DNA of 64,000 nt from Planoprotostelium fungivorum. Taxonomy: Eukaryota > Evosea > Variosea > Cavosteliida > Cavosteliaceae. The notes under the pieces were generated by a model. The model had not been told where the DNA came from. It saw only the letters and a list, made by a program, of their open reading frames with translations, and made no database searches. The position numbers and the translations under genes are program-made. The stretch's first letter is position 1. The number at the start of each line of letters is the position of its first letter. The stretch spans positions 1 through 64,000 of the forward strand of contig MDYQ01000019.1 in the NCBI GenBank assembly GCA_003024175.1. Direction: 5' to 3'. Positions 24,022 through 36,029 of this stretch are shown one piece after another.

Positions 24022-25800
24022 CTACAACGAGGGTATATTTAACACCGCTTTCACGTGAGCTCCCAGCGAAGTTGGTGTCTCATCCAATATCCCCTCTACA
24101 TCCTCTCGAAACTGAAATTGTACCGTATTTTCGAAAATCGTCTGCAACGACAAATCAATATTCTCATTTCCATCCACATTCTCACCGTCCCACTCAAAAA
24201 GGCCGACAGATCTACTGATGCAACAGCAACAATCTCAGGTGCTTCGGTAGCTTCTTCTGATGCCGCCGCCGCTGGAAAATTAAATCATAAGCACGTGCCC
24301 TTCTTTACCTTTCAGGTCGTCCGATATCTTGTTCTGTGATATGCTTCTTCGAATGGGAAAGTGCTCTTCTCTCAGACGTTGGCTCGCCGATAGTGTCGGC
24401 TTCTCTGCAGCTTTCTTCTTATCCTGCATGGCCAACTTCTCCTTCGTATTTGGCGTGGTGACGTTCCTCTCTTTCTTCTTCACTTCGGGTTGTTTCAATG
24501 GTTCTTTCAGCTTGGTTTCCCATAGAACAATTCTCACATCTGCAATGTTGAGGAAATTGGAGTCATCGATATCTTATCACCTCGTAGAGAGTCGATCAAT
24601 TTGGAGTCAAATTGATGGATGGGAATCTCACAGAAGAGATCGATGTTGTGAGGTGATGGCTTCCAATGAGCGAATAGCTCACTCTTCATCCTCAGATCTT
24701 GATAAGCATCGGTGTACAACAGATCGAGGTGGTAGAATTTGCTGTTGATGTCAGCGGAAACATATTTATCCCTTTCACCTGACTGGATAGGATAGAAAAG
24801 CCTCCTTTATTACAGACGGCAGAGAGTCAGCGTCTGTCAGGTGAGCGATCTGCACATGAATCACAGCTGGGTGGCGATTCAATTGTAATGACGGCTTTCT
24901 CATGCTCACGTGCTTGATATTTAGGTCTGGAGGAATTTCTCTCTTCTTTCGTGATGGTTACCTCATCCAATACGGTGAGTTGTGGCAGTGCGTCGATGAC
25001 CAGCGTACGATATTCTCGTAGGATGCAGAATGGATTCCCCTATTTTCAGTCAAAGAAAACATCACGATGCGTGTCTCACCGTCAACATCAATTGCTTGAT
25101 ATTTGGCATCTTCTTTAATGTCTCCAGACACGATGATAGATCACTCATTCGATTGTAACTCAGGTCGAGAGACAGCAGATTGTCCTCTTTCAGGCCGTCG
25201 ATGTCCGTGAGATCGTTATACCCCAGACCCAGATGGATGAGATTCGGTGGAAACTTGCACGATCTCACATCTATGATCCTGAGTAAGCTCGGTAAACAGA
25301 CTGAAGTGTCGTGCGAATCATCGTGAATATCACCTGTTGCCAAATGCATTGAGAACTTGTACAGAATCGGGTAGGTTGTCGATGATCTCTAGATAGTTTA
25401 CGCTGATGGATAACACGGACAGGTGACGGAATCGCCGCATGTCTTTGTCGATTGCGTCGATCTTCATGTTGATCAATTGTAAAGTTCGAAAGTGATCGTA
25501 GAGCTTGTTTCTGTTCATCTCTGTGTTTCGAAAAGAAATGAGATCAGGTGCGTCATCGCTCCATTTAAGTTTCTCTCGATCTGTTGCGCTGACGATCAGT
25601 TTGAGATCATCGTTTCATCTCCCACCGATCGGGATGCTGTCATCGTCTCTCAACCCAGTGATACTCTCATCATCGTCTTCTAAATTCTTGCTCTGCACCC
25701 TTGTCTTTCCATTCACGGGCCGGATACCCAAGGTGTTCTTCAACAGCTCAAAGACCCAGAGAGAAGAGAGACGTGGTGCAGCCGAGGAGAGGCTGCTCAT
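24022..25800 (-). CDS. Leucine-rich repeat protein resembling LRRC43
   Basis: MSSLSSAAPRLSSLWVFELL starts the protein at 25800. LRRs follow: FRTLQLINMKIDAIDKDMRR, FRHLSVLSISVNYLEIIDNL, NLIHLGLGYNDLTDIDGLKE and NLLSLDLSYNRMSDL, capped by GNPFCILREYRTLVIDALPQ and LTVLDE. The HLGLGYN and NPFC...YR cap resemble LRRC43-type proteins. The C-terminal exons (LWETKLKEPLKQPEVKKK, a Lys/Glu linker, then TIFENTVQFQFREDVEGILD) may form a C2-like region. In animals the relatives are linked to cilia, but that cannot be assumed here. The stop TAG lies inside a CGTTGTAG motif copy at 24022-24029. Several short introns. Confidence 0.7.
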
Positions 25801-26297
25801 CTTTTAAAATTGTTGAAAGATGAGCCGTGACATTTCCACTATTTTTGGCTTGGGCCAAAACATAGGAACGCTGCCACTGATGCGTGCTGCCCTCTGCAGC
25901 TGGTGATGACGGATGCACCTATAGTCCTCGAAAAGGTTCCACCAGCCTCGGGGCGGGAATCACCACAGGATGTACATCCGAATGTACCCTTAGATGAGCC
26001 AATTCCAGTGAGAGAAAGGCCACGAAAATTTGACAGAAGTACTTTGGCTATATCAGGGGTGAGATGAGCTGTACCTTTCACGACTGACGAACCGAGTAGG
26101 GTCTTCTTCTGAATGGAGGGAAAAAAGGTGCCAGAGAGATTCAACACTCTAAGATCTTGTCTGGCATCGTTCGCACCAGAGCGATCGTCAAGAAATGGAG
26201 CAATAAGAGGAAGCGATGGTATCACATCACCATTTTCTCTCTCCCTTATTTCAACATCTTCACCTTCGAGTTTCTTCAAAGAGAGCACCGCGAAGGG
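25801..26297. other. Divergent region between LRR gene and cyclase, ambiguous open frames
   Basis: A 149-codon minus frame (25839-26288, starting MLSLKKLEGEDVEIRERENG) and an opposing plus frame from 26157 (MSGIVRTRAIVKKWSNKRKR), in phase with the cyclase start, overlap here. Neither shows a domain. The plus frame could be an N-terminal extension of the cyclase. The minus frame may be chance. Promoters of both flanking genes should lie in this interval. Confidence 0.35.
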
Positions 26298-29200
26298 ATG
26301 GAAAACGCCAGTGGTGGTTTCAGACCGGTGGTCCGTATGACAGCAGCCAGTGAGTCAATTGATTCAACTCTCCCTCATTGATGGTCTCAGTCTGTATATT
26401 CATCCACATCTTCTACGGAGGCGTCGAATTGATCTACACTCGTGAGGCGATGGCCATGCTGGCCATACCTCGGTTCGGTATAGCTCTCCCATTTTTATCC
26501 GCATTATATGCCATGCTGTATATACCACGCATGAAGAAATACTACACCTACATCATGAGTCTATTCACCTTGGTTTGGTTCGCCGCCTGTATTGCCAGTG
26601 GTGAGAAGATATCGCCTCTTTCAAGGCTGACGATAGAATAGGCAGAATTGCTCCCACCTTCTCTTCTCTGTACTACTCCTCCGTCACGTGGCCAATCGTC
26701 TTCAGCTTCGTCTCCTTTGGGTTTCACGCATTCTTAGCCACGGCTCTGTTCATCCCGTCACTGATCGCCATCTGCATCATCGACAAGGAGGCAGCATTCA
26801 CCGTCTTTCTCATCCGACAGCTCATCTTTCAGATCGTCTACCTCTTTCAATTCGCCATCACCATTGGCATCTTCACGATGAGAAGCTGGCACGTCAGCTA
26901 TGCGGTACAAAAAGAGTGGGAGGAATTACGACAGGAGAGAGAGACATCTGACCAACTCTTGTTGAACGTCATGCCTGAATCGATCGCGGCGAGGGTCAAG
27001 AAGAAGTGAGTCATAGTCAGTCTTGAACGATGTCTCACGAATGGAACAGAGAGGTCGTGGCTGATGGCCACAAAGATTGTACGGTGTTATTTGCCAAGGT
27101 GAACGACGAGAACTTAGAATTCCGACCTGATTCACGTGAGTCGACGTTCACACATCTGATCTCGAACGAATACATCGAATCGTCTGTACCATCAAAATTC
27201 TGAATCGTCAGCCGCTATGATCACGACTCGCCTGGGATACCAAGATTCAGTTACGTCGGAACATCGAGTTTCAAAATCTGTGGAGGCATTCACCCAATTA
27301 CACGAGATCTTTTCTGCTTTCGATGCCAGAGTTTCTCTTTTCGGTGTAGAGAAGATCAAGACGATCGGACAGACGTACATGGTGAGAGGGATCTTCAGCT
27401 CCATCTCATACATCTAGGTGGTGGGAGGAGTGCCAGATTATGAGGAGGATCACTGCGAGGCAGTGGCGAAATTTGCTCTGGATCTCATCGAGGTCGTGGA
27501 TAATTACAATAAGAACCGAAGCCGGAACATCAGTGTCCGCATCGGTATCCATACGTGAGATCTTCCTTCATGAGATCCTCACTTTCTAATGAATCGTTCT
27601 ACTGATCACCTCATCACTTGAACAGGGGACCTATCGTCGCTGGAGTGATCGGAAATTTGAAGACAGTTTATGACTTGTGGGGTGATACCTGTAATGTAGC
27701 CAGCCGCATGGAATCAAACGGCGTGAAGGGTGAGTGAAGAGAGAGTCTGAAGAATGACGATCCATCAGGTTGTGTGTCGGTAACAGAGGATGTCCGTAAG
27801 CTACTCGAAGGTAAATTCAATTTTGAGGATAGAGGTGAGCGAGATGGTTCGTGGGATCTCCTGACCGAGATAAGGATCTCTGAACATCAAAGGAAAGGGT
27901 AAGATGCATGCGTACTTTCTATCAGCGATGCAAGACACGAACAAACCACTGAGGATGACCGTGAAATTCAGTCACATCCTCCAACAGGCACAAGACCCAA
28001 AAGAGGCTCTTTCATCCATCGCTTCTCTCACTGTGAGAGAATACATCCTGTTCATCACTCGGAATAACAATTGGATAGCCCACTGTGGGACTCTGGCACG
28101 CCGGAGCTGCTCAACTGAGTCGTTACGCTCGAGGCACTCTTCACAATCGTTTCTTTGCATGGCATCAGCACATTCATCTCGTTACTCTTACTCTCAGAGA
28201 GAATGAGATGGGCTATTGGACTCACACAAATCGAACTTTCAAGTGTGTATCTTATCATCGCATAGTCTGACGTCGAAAATAGATTGGGGATGGTGATACT
28301 GCTGTCCAGTCTTCTCATCGTGCAGATATTGACTGTGGTAAGAGAAGTCACGACGCCCTTCGTCCCCTTTTCCTCTGATACGTGGATGATCTACGGTTTT
28401 GTTCGAATCGGAGGACTGCTCGTCTACGTTGTCGGAATAGTGGTTCAGGGTCTGTTCCCTGCTCGAATCGATCGGTACACTCAATTGTTCTCCTTTCTGA
28501 TGTGCCTACCAGAAATCTGCCATTCACTCATCAGTGGGTGACTCAGACTACCAGACGAACTGATCATCACAGATGGATGTCTCATCGATGAACAGTTTTA
28601 TTGGTCCACCGCCACAGCTGCATTATTTGTGTGCTTAATATCTAGATTGAGGTAAATCATTGTGATGATAATTGACAGAGTTGATGGATTGAAAGGTTTC
28701 TCTACGCAGCACCGTTGACTGCTATCATCTTCGTCATGTTCAAAGTGCTGAACAATGTACCCATGTGTAGACATCTGTCGAAAGAGGACAATGTCACTGC
28801 CACTCTCATCTTCTCTATCTTCTTCATTCTGCTGGTATTAGCTCGCTATGTCATCGAGTTAGGAGGACGCATCGTGTATCACATGTACAACCAGCTGGAA
28901 AAAGGCCAAGAAGAGACGCAGAGGGAGAAGGAGAGAGCAGAAGAACTCCTTCAAAACATCTTACCTCTTCCCATCGTTCGATCATTAAAGGTGATCGATG
29001 ATGTGATCGATGTAGTGTTGAGGCGATCAGGTGTTTGGCAGGGCGGATCCAGAAGAATTCCAGGACGTGACCGTACTCTCTGGTGATATTGTCGGATTTA
29101 CAAACTTCTGCTCCGACAAATCGGCCATTGAGGTGGTTTCAGTTCTGTCCGAATTGTTCTGTCAGTTCGACGCCCTCACCACTCGCTTCGGGCTGGAAAA

Positions 29201-30081
29201 ATTGAAAACAGTCGGCGACGCTTTCCTCGGTCGGTGATCACACACCATGCTCGACACAATATCTTCGTCATCACCTTCGTCATCAGCTCACCCTTTCAGT
29301 GGCTGGAGGTCTACCAATACGATCGGAGGATCACGCGATGAAAATTCTCTATTTTGCAAAGGAGATGCTGGAAGTCATGAAGACATTCAACCGAGTCCAC
29401 CACACGACACTAGCCATTCGTATAGGAATCCACACGGGTCCCTGCGTGGCTGGCATCATCGGCGTGAAACGTGACGAGATGCAGAGGAATGACCTCTGAA
29501 ACGACTCAGGTTTTGCATACGAAGTATTGGGTGAAGCAATCATCGTAGCTTCTCTCACCGAATCACTCGGTCAAGCCAACCGCATTCACGTGACGGAACG
29601 TACTGTACGTAGAGTACAGGATGGACCCTTCCTCTTTCAACCTTCCAACAAACGAATCCAATCTCCCAGCAAACACTTGTCGCTCAACTGTGCCTTCTTG
29701 TTGACGGAAATCATCTCAGATGACGGGACGGACCATGGACCGGTCCAGAAACACTTTGCAAACGAAGCCATGGACGAGATCAACCAAACTGCATTTGCAG
29801 TACAGAATCTGGTGCAACAGATCCCTCGCAGTGCAGCACGAAAGAAGCAGCCCCTCATCTTCACCAACAGTCAGACTCTCTTTGGTGATACGCAGGTAAG
29901 TGATGGCTACGTGAATCGATGTAACTCGCATCAGGTGCAGCCCATTCGAACTCCCCCTTCCTTTGCAGAGGCCATCAAGAGTAACTATTCGAACACGCTA
30001 TCACCCACAGACACACCGAATTCAGAACGGAAGGCCGTGAAGCGTGTCTCAGAGACCATCTATAGAACTAACGTCACGTGA
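26298..30081 (+). CDS. 12-TM class III (adenylyl-type) cyclase with reversed catalytic halves
   Basis: [17 protein letters not shown] starts at 26298. Six hydrophobic segments follow ([15 protein letters not shown] to [10 protein letters not shown]), then catalytic domain 1 (27.04-27.9 kb): [40 protein letters not shown] and [17 protein letters not shown] second hydrophobic cassette (28.06-28.88 kb) precedes domain 2 (29.06-29.65 kb): [26 protein letters not shown] and [16 protein letters not shown]. Domain 2 keeps both metal Asps (GDI and VGDA). Domain 1 has lost them (FAK, IGQT) but holds the adenine-type Lys (KIKT) and Asp (YDLWG) and the Asn/Arg of NVASR. Adenylyl rather than guanylyl specificity is therefore inferred. 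A Ser/Thr-rich tail ends [11 protein letters not shown]. Confidence 0.9.
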
Positions 30082-30203
30082 GAGGAAGGAGAAGACGATG
30101 AGAAGAGATGTTCGAGGCTTGTGCGTTTATTCGGTGGCGCGCAGATATATGTGAGAATAAAGCTGCGAGAGCGCTGTTTGGCGGATCTACAGATGGAGGT
30201 GCA

Positions 30204-30616
30204 TTAAATATCGTACGATGTGATTTGATAGCTTGGATTACGGTAGGCTTGAACTAACATCCAGACAGAGTAGCCACCGGGCAAGATGCAGATGAAGCCG
30301 ACTACGATGAGTGCGATGGTTCTTCCGCTCTCGTCGTGTTGTTCGCCCAGTGATACGAATCCCAATATGAGGAAGATGACACCCAGCACCAACAAGATGA
30401 GAGAGATGATGACTGGCCCGAGAATCAATCATCACGTGATGTAAATTCACAAGCGCTCTCACCCATTTTTGCATTCTTCCTCAACAGTTTCTTGATGTCT
30501 CTCGGTTTCTTCACTTGGATGTCTAAATCAACCGCCCGATCATCTTCTTCATATTCTCCCTCTAAATATTCGTCGAGTTTTACTTGTGTGTGCGAGCGAC
30601 GGTCGTTATCATTCAT
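30204..30616 (-). CDS. TMEM230: TMEM230/TMEM134-family (DUF872) two-TM protein
   Basis: Two exons: MNDNDRRSHTQVKLDEYLEG, an acidic stretch, VDLDIQVKKPRDIKKLLRK, then VIISLILLVLGVIFLILGF (TM1) and RTIALIVVGFICILPGGYSV (TM2), ending AYRNPSYQITSYDI. The short acidic cytosolic N-terminus, two TM hairpin and LPGxY at the end of TM2 are the TMEM230 pattern. In animals it acts on vesicle trafficking at endosomes and Golgi. It is convergent with the cyclase (about 120 bp) and divergent from the UFD1 fusion gene (196 bp). Confidence 0.87.
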
Positions 30617-30812
30617 TCTCTGTTGCTTGCTCGTATTCGAGCAGTTGAGAGCGTTGTAGATATGCGAATAATACCGGAAAAGAATTCACGTCATCATTCG
30701 TTGGTTTGCCGTTCAGGGAAATTGAAGTGCGAAGGAAGAAGAACATCATCTGAACAGACAAGTTCACACGAGAATACGAGAAGACAAAAAGATATATACA
30801 TACGAAGAGAGT
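30617..30812. promoter_or_regulatory. Divergent promoter region, TMEM230 and E2v-UFD1 genes
   Basis: 196 bp between two outward-facing start codons. A TATATACATAC stretch near 30793-30803 lies just upstream of the plus-strand ATG and could be a core promoter or part of the 5' leader. No other element recognised. Confidence 0.35.
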
Positions 30813-33800
30813 ATGAGCTCAGAAGAACAAGATAAGATGGACTTGGATCCATCGAACGAGCAAAATCAGCTCACAGATGAACAGAGGGCAGTGTTGAATT
30901 CACTGAATTTTAGTGTCCCTGCCACACAGCCCGCTCAGAGTGATCATTATATTCTTTTTATCGCCTGACCGATATGTCAGCGACCCCTTCTCAAAATAAC
31001 ACAGCAGAAGTGAGAAAACAATTCAAAGAGTGGAAGTCGAACAATTCAGACGTCAATCTCTCACTCGATTCTGTTCGTGATCAGCAGGAACAGCAACTAT
31101 TCTTTACGCTCGTTCTTCCTTCGGTCGACCCCATCTTCTTCCAAGTCTATTGTGATGAACATTGGAAACCTCTCGTGAGTTTTTATTGGATGCAAGTCAT
31201 CACACCCGTTTTAACTCCTCTAGTTGGTTGTATCTGAGAATATCATGATCGAAGATCAGCTTCCCATCATCAACGAACAAATGGAGAGTGTGGACTCTCT
31301 GGCCACCCTCTTAGAGCTCTTCTCACAGACTCTGAGAGACCTCGCCGTTCATTTCGCCCCTTCTGAACCACCCAAGCCAGCCACCCCCATCATAAACCCC
31401 GAGCCAGTCGTGAGTCATCACCCCATCCTCCATCATCTCAACCTCCATCACCAGATCTCATCCCCGATCGTGTCTGAACCCACCACTGCACCCTTTCCCA
31501 TCATGCCCGGCCATCACGTGACGTTTCCGGGCCACGGTGGACACATGAATCATCAACCGTTTCCGAGACCTTTCGGTTGGCCGTTCAACAACCACCCTGC
31601 CATGTCAAACGATCCACCGGTCACCCCCACACCAGAAGATTGGAAGAATCTCATCATCCCCGCCGTGCAGATCACACTCACCCAACACAACATGCAGACT
31701 TACGAGATAGAGGAATGGGTCAGGAGAATTCAAGCCTTCTTGAACAAGGGACAGCAGAAGAAGGCACTGAAGATGATCCAAGGGGAGATTCTGCAGGGAA
31801 TGATACCTCCACACATTCAAAAGTTTTTCGACTACAGACCCATGCACCTCAGGAGGAGCACAGACAAGTGAGTATCGAAACGATTCATTTTTCCATTCAA
31901 ATGAAAACGAAGACGATCTCACGAGCGTCACAGTCGCGATGACATGGCCATTGTAGATGGAACGGATGAAGCCCAACAATTCCTCCAGATCGAATTAGAC
32001 ACGCTGAAGGAGATCAACACGAAGGAACTCGGTTTTGAAGCTGGGCCCGTCAACAACAATCTCTTTCACTGGCAAGCGAGACTCTTTGGCTTCGGTCAAG
32101 ACACGAAAATGGGTTCAGAGTTGTATGAGATGGCCATACGACAGGCTCAAGACAACCGATCGATGTCCAACAAGGTGAGTCTCGCTGTTCTACACAGCGT
32201 ACAAGGATTTAAGGTTTTAGGTGGAAGGAGAGGTCATTTTGGAGATCAAATTCCCGCCCAATTATCCTTACCAAAAACCATCTTTCCGCATCGTCAAGCC
32301 AAGATTCGACGGACTCCAAATCGATTTAGCCCCCGTCGTCAGCAAGGTGACCATCTACAACGTTGTAGATCCTCATTTACAAAGGTATCGAACGGAGACA
32401 AGATGGAATCGGACGAGAAGAGACAGAAGACATCCCATGAGCCGTGGAATCAAGACGTCTCCCTCTTGGAGATGATTCAGATGATTCGCACCTACATCTT
32501 GGATAGCCAAACATCCTCTGTTCTAACAGACAATGGACTAGACAACTACTCCCTGTCCACCGTAGGGGGCTTCTGGAGGTGATCGTCTCGTTGTAGACGG
32601 AAGAAGTCCCGACGAAATTTCAGGTTCTACACCGCCGTCACGCCTTCCACCGTCTCCCTCCCCACGGAATTAGAATCTGGCGGGAAAATCATCCTTCCCT
32701 CCGATGCCCTCGAGGAATTGACCCAGAACGATTTATCCGATTCTTCCGAACTCCGAAGCTCCTACGGCTGGAATCAGAACCCCTCCTTACGTCAATCGAA
32801 CAGTGGTGCACCCATGATCTTTGAAATCTCTGCAGAGAGGGGACACACGTCCTACTGTGGAGTGGAAGAGTTCACCGCTGAAGAGGGCAGTGTCATCGTC
32901 CCCGAGTGGGTTCTGAAGAACTTGAGGGCAAAGGAGGGAGACCAAGTGACGTTGAGGAGGGTGAAGCTTCCCAGGGGAACGTTTGTCAAACTACAACCGC
33001 ACACGGCGGAATTTTTGGAAGTGAATGACACGAGGGCCATGTTCGAGTGGGTACTACCCAAGTTCATGGTACTCAACCAGGGGTGAGCCCGTACGTAGAT
33101 CGAAAACTCAACGAAATTTCAGTGACACGATCGTCGTGCCTTACCGTGACAAAAAGTACACGTTCAACGTGATGGAAGTCAAACCTGGAAATTCGGTGCA
33201 CATCATAGACAGTGACATCAATGTGGATTTTGCTCCACCGATCAGTGGAGAAGTACCCACGAGGGCCGAGTTCTCTACGAGTTTTACGGAGAAGGAAGAC
33301 AAGGAGGAGAAGAAGGGAGCGGCCGTGGGAATGGGCGGAAACACGTACGACACTACGGACAAGCAGGAGGGCGTCGATTATAAGGTGAATAGAATGGCGG
33401 GTTGTAGATTGACGTTTGCAGATCTGTGATAACTGCAGGAAGCCGATCAACATGTCTAATTATAGCATGCACAGCCTCACGTGCGCGAGGAACAATTATT
33501 TGTGCCCGGGCTGTGATGAAGTCATCCAGAAGAGTAAGAAGGAAGAACACATGCAAGAAGTGCATGCCATGGTCTACTGCGAGTGTGGAGCCCACATGCA
33601 GAAGAGAGACCTTCCTCTACACAGACAGAACGACTGTCCAAAGAGGACAGTCACGTGTAACTACTGTCCCCTACAGATGCCCTATAACGAGAGGTGATGG
33701 CGGGTTGTAGATGGGGGATCTGAGGGATATGCAGATTTGAACACGAGGCTAAGTGTGGAAGTCAGACGGTCAAGTGCGAGGGGTGCAGCCGTTACATCAT

Positions 33801-34078
33801 GAAGAAGGGTGAGAATTTAAATTTAAAATTTGAAATTATGCTGATGGCGGGAAGATCTGGACGTCCACGAGGTTGAGTGTCAGTTTGCGCGGGAAGCGGG
33901 CGTCTACAACCGCAACGAAACATACACTCAGCCCACTTACACTGCACCCCCACCCCCACAGCCACAGGAAGACAACCGCATGGCCTGTCCCATCTGTAGA
34001 ACCTCCTTTGAGCACCTTGATGACCTCCAAGTGCACATGATCACATCGCATGAGGAGACTCTTGTTCCAGAAGAATAA
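30813..34078 (+). CDS. Fusion: UBE2Q-like E2 variant + UFD1 domain + TRAF/XAF1-like zinc fingers
   Basis: Starts MSSEEQDKMDLDPSNEQNQL. Part 1 is an RWD-like region (QQLFFTLVLPSVDPIFFQVY) plus a His/Pro linker. Part 2 is an E2 fold of UBE2Q type (NNLFHWQARLFGFGQDTK, VILEIKFPPNYPYQKPSFRI, WNQDVSLLEMIQMIRTYILD) with no Cys at all between PSFRI and WNQD, so it is a catalytically dead variant. Part 3 is UFD1 (FYTAVTPSTVSLPTELESGG, KIILPSDALEEL, CGVEEFTAEEGSVIVPEWVL, GDTIVVPYRDKKYTFNV, DINVDFAPPISGE). Part 4 is Cys/His-rich (ICDNCRKPIN, YLCPGCDEVIQKSKKEEHMQ, CPICRTSFEHLDDLQVHM). The E2-to-UFD1 junction (GGFWR-FYTAV at 32580-32624) is phase consistent. Probably a ubiquitin-binding adaptor of the Cdc48 system. 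Confidence 0.82.
32353..32370. repeat. Full 18-bp palindrome ATCTACAACGTTGTAGAT in an intron
   Basis: The only complete 18-bp copy of the window-wide motif, 7 bases downstream of the intron donor (VVSK|GTGACC) in the E2v-UFD1 gene and about 10 bases before its acceptor. It fills most of that 45-nt intron. Partial full palindromes also occur at 45565-45578 and 54331-54344. Confidence 0.95.
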
Positions 34079-35028
34079 ATTGGAGATGTCATTTCATCTA
34101 TGTTTTGTGTAGAGAAGATGGATCTTATGTCTCTGGTCAAAGTTGATCAGGTGAGGTTCCCGACATGATCGATGATGATGATGATCGATGATGATCGATG
34201 ATGATCAATAATGATCAATGATGATCAATGACTCACGTCTCCACAGATGTTCGTGATAAATGCACATCATCCACAAGTCACTTAGTCATATCATGTCTGA
34301 CTTTTCACCTATTTTGGCGGCGCTATTTTGATCCAAATATTTCTTCTGTTATTGCCCTATATGACCAGTGGTATCTGCAGTTGCGCACAATTTTGCAGCA
34401 ACAGGTCACTCTGTATCACATAATGAAGTTCCATATGGTTATATAATGTCAGAGGGACGAGAGTTCATCTTCTGTGTCATGCTGTGAATATGACCGCATA
34501 TATTTGTACCGGATTGTAGATCATAAAAAGATTAAATCGAAAGGGTTCGATTTAATCCGCTTAAAAGTTAATCCCTCTACAACGATGAACAACCTGCTAT
34601 GAATAAACACTTTTAGCTTATCGTCAATCGAGCCAGTCTTACCTTACCTGTTAGAGGTGTGGATCCATTGCCACAACGAGTGGTACCCTTAAACGAGCCC
34701 CAAAGCTTACATTCTGCTTTTCTTTTCCACTTCATTCAGATACATTTAACATGTGGAGACAAACTGTCTTCTATACATCACGTCCATACTTGACGTTGTT
34801 TTTGTTGTTGTACAGAAATGGACATGGAAAGGGAATCTGTTGGTCCTCGTCTCATTCTCGAAACGAAATTGAACCGAAATGGAAAATGGGTCATTTGTAA
34901 TGGGGTGATACCATGTGCGTCTGTTCCAACTTGTTGGACGTCGGAAATGTATCCCCGCTTCCACTTCGTCGTGACCCGGTGCCCACTTCATCAGTTTGTA
35001 TCGAAAGGAAAGAAACAACAGAGACAAC
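34079..35028. other. Long intergenic region, AT-rich, with one strong hairpin
   Basis: The longest gene-free stretch (950 bp). It contains the perfect inverted repeat at 34530-34557, one CTACAACG site at 34577, a GATGATGATC microsatellite at 34175-34228 and A/T-rich patches. Short open frames on both strands show no domain. A non-coding RNA cannot be excluded, and I found no tRNA or rRNA. Confidence 0.4.
34530..34557. repeat. Perfect 12-bp inverted repeat with 4-nt loop
   Basis: GATTAAATCGAA, loop AGGG, TTCGATTTAATC. The arms are exact reverse complements. It sits in AT-rich intergenic DNA between the UFD1 fusion and MIOX. It may be an RNA hairpin, a protein-binding palindrome, or a small mobile-element remnant. 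There is no flanking evidence to decide. Confidence 0.8.
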
Positions 35029-36029
35029 ATGCTGATCACAGAGAACATGCCCATGGCATTGGTCACTCCAAAGACAACAGAGGAGTTCAGAAACTACCTC
35101 GATTCGGCCCTCCAAGATCGTGTGGCGAACCACTACTATCAGCAACACACTCTTCAGACGGTGGAGAGCGTGAAAGCCAAACGTGAGAAGTTTCTCACCT
35201 TCGATCATTATAAGTTGTCTGTATGGGACGCCATTCTAAAGCTCAACGAGATCGTCGACGAGAGGTGAAACATCGTCTTTGACTTCCATCTCTGACAGCG
35301 TCAGCGATCCGGACACCGAGATGCCCCAGATCATCCATCTCCTTCAGACAGCGGAATCCATTAGAATGGCTTATCCAGATGAAAAGTTCGACTGGTTCCA
35401 TCTTGTTGGACTCATCCACGATCTCGGAAAGATCCTCTCTCACAAGGAGCTCTTCAATGAGCCCCAATGGTGTGGTGAGTGACCATCTGCTTCGTCTCGT
35501 TTCACCATCCGATCTCATTCTCACATTTGTGATGACAGTTGTGGGTGATACATTCCCTGTTGGTTGCCGCTTCTCAGAGTCCAACGTCTTCCATCCTTTC
35601 TTCCAAGGAAACCCAGACAACACCCACCCCATCTACTCCACCGAGAACGGCATCTATGAGCAGGGGACCGGTCTAGACAATGTCCTCATGGCATGGGGCC
35701 ACGATGAGTACCTCTATCAGGTAACTTCCTCTCCATCCTCCATCATCTCGTTCTCATTCGTCATCCTGCAGGTGATGAAACACAACGGTGTGACCCTGCC
35801 TGAAGAAGCCTTCTACGTTATCCGTTACCACTCCTTCTATCCCTGGCATCACAAGGGAGCTTACAACAACCTCACCAACGAACAAGACAGGAAGATGCTT
35901 CACTGGGTCAAGGAGTTTCAGAAGCACGACCTCTACTCGAAGCTGCCGGAGAAGCCGTCCGTGGAGAAACTGATGCCGTATTACCAATCGCTCATTGACA
36001 AATACTTTCCTAAAGTGTTGGAATGGTGA
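35029..36029 (+). CDS. MIOX: Myo-inositol oxygenase
   Basis: Di-iron enzyme that cleaves myo-inositol to D-glucuronate. [20 protein letters not shown] starts the protein. [34 protein letters not shown] and [20 protein letters not shown] precede the iron-ligand region [16 protein letters not shown], then [53 protein letters not shown]-type sequence ([20 protein letters not shown]) and the closing [12 protein letters not shown]. All the His/Asp ligands ([19 protein letters not shown]) are present. Four to five exons. Very high confidence. Confidence 0.97.

Noticed and set aside
31577-31979. Overlapping frames on both strands inside the E2v-UFD1 gene
   Set aside because: They overlap the well-supported exon of the fusion gene and have no domain of their own.
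32475-32660. Separate UFD1 gene starting at the in-frame ATG near 32475
   Set aside because: The preceding exon (WNQDVSLLEMIQMIRTYILD) reads as the E2 C-terminal helix through that ATG, so one continuous gene is simpler. Kept as the main alternative.
34620-34720. CTTACCTTACCTG, resembling the 5' end of U1 snRNA
   Set aside because: The match is short and imperfect, and the following bases do not form the U1 stem-loops or an Sm site that I can recognise.
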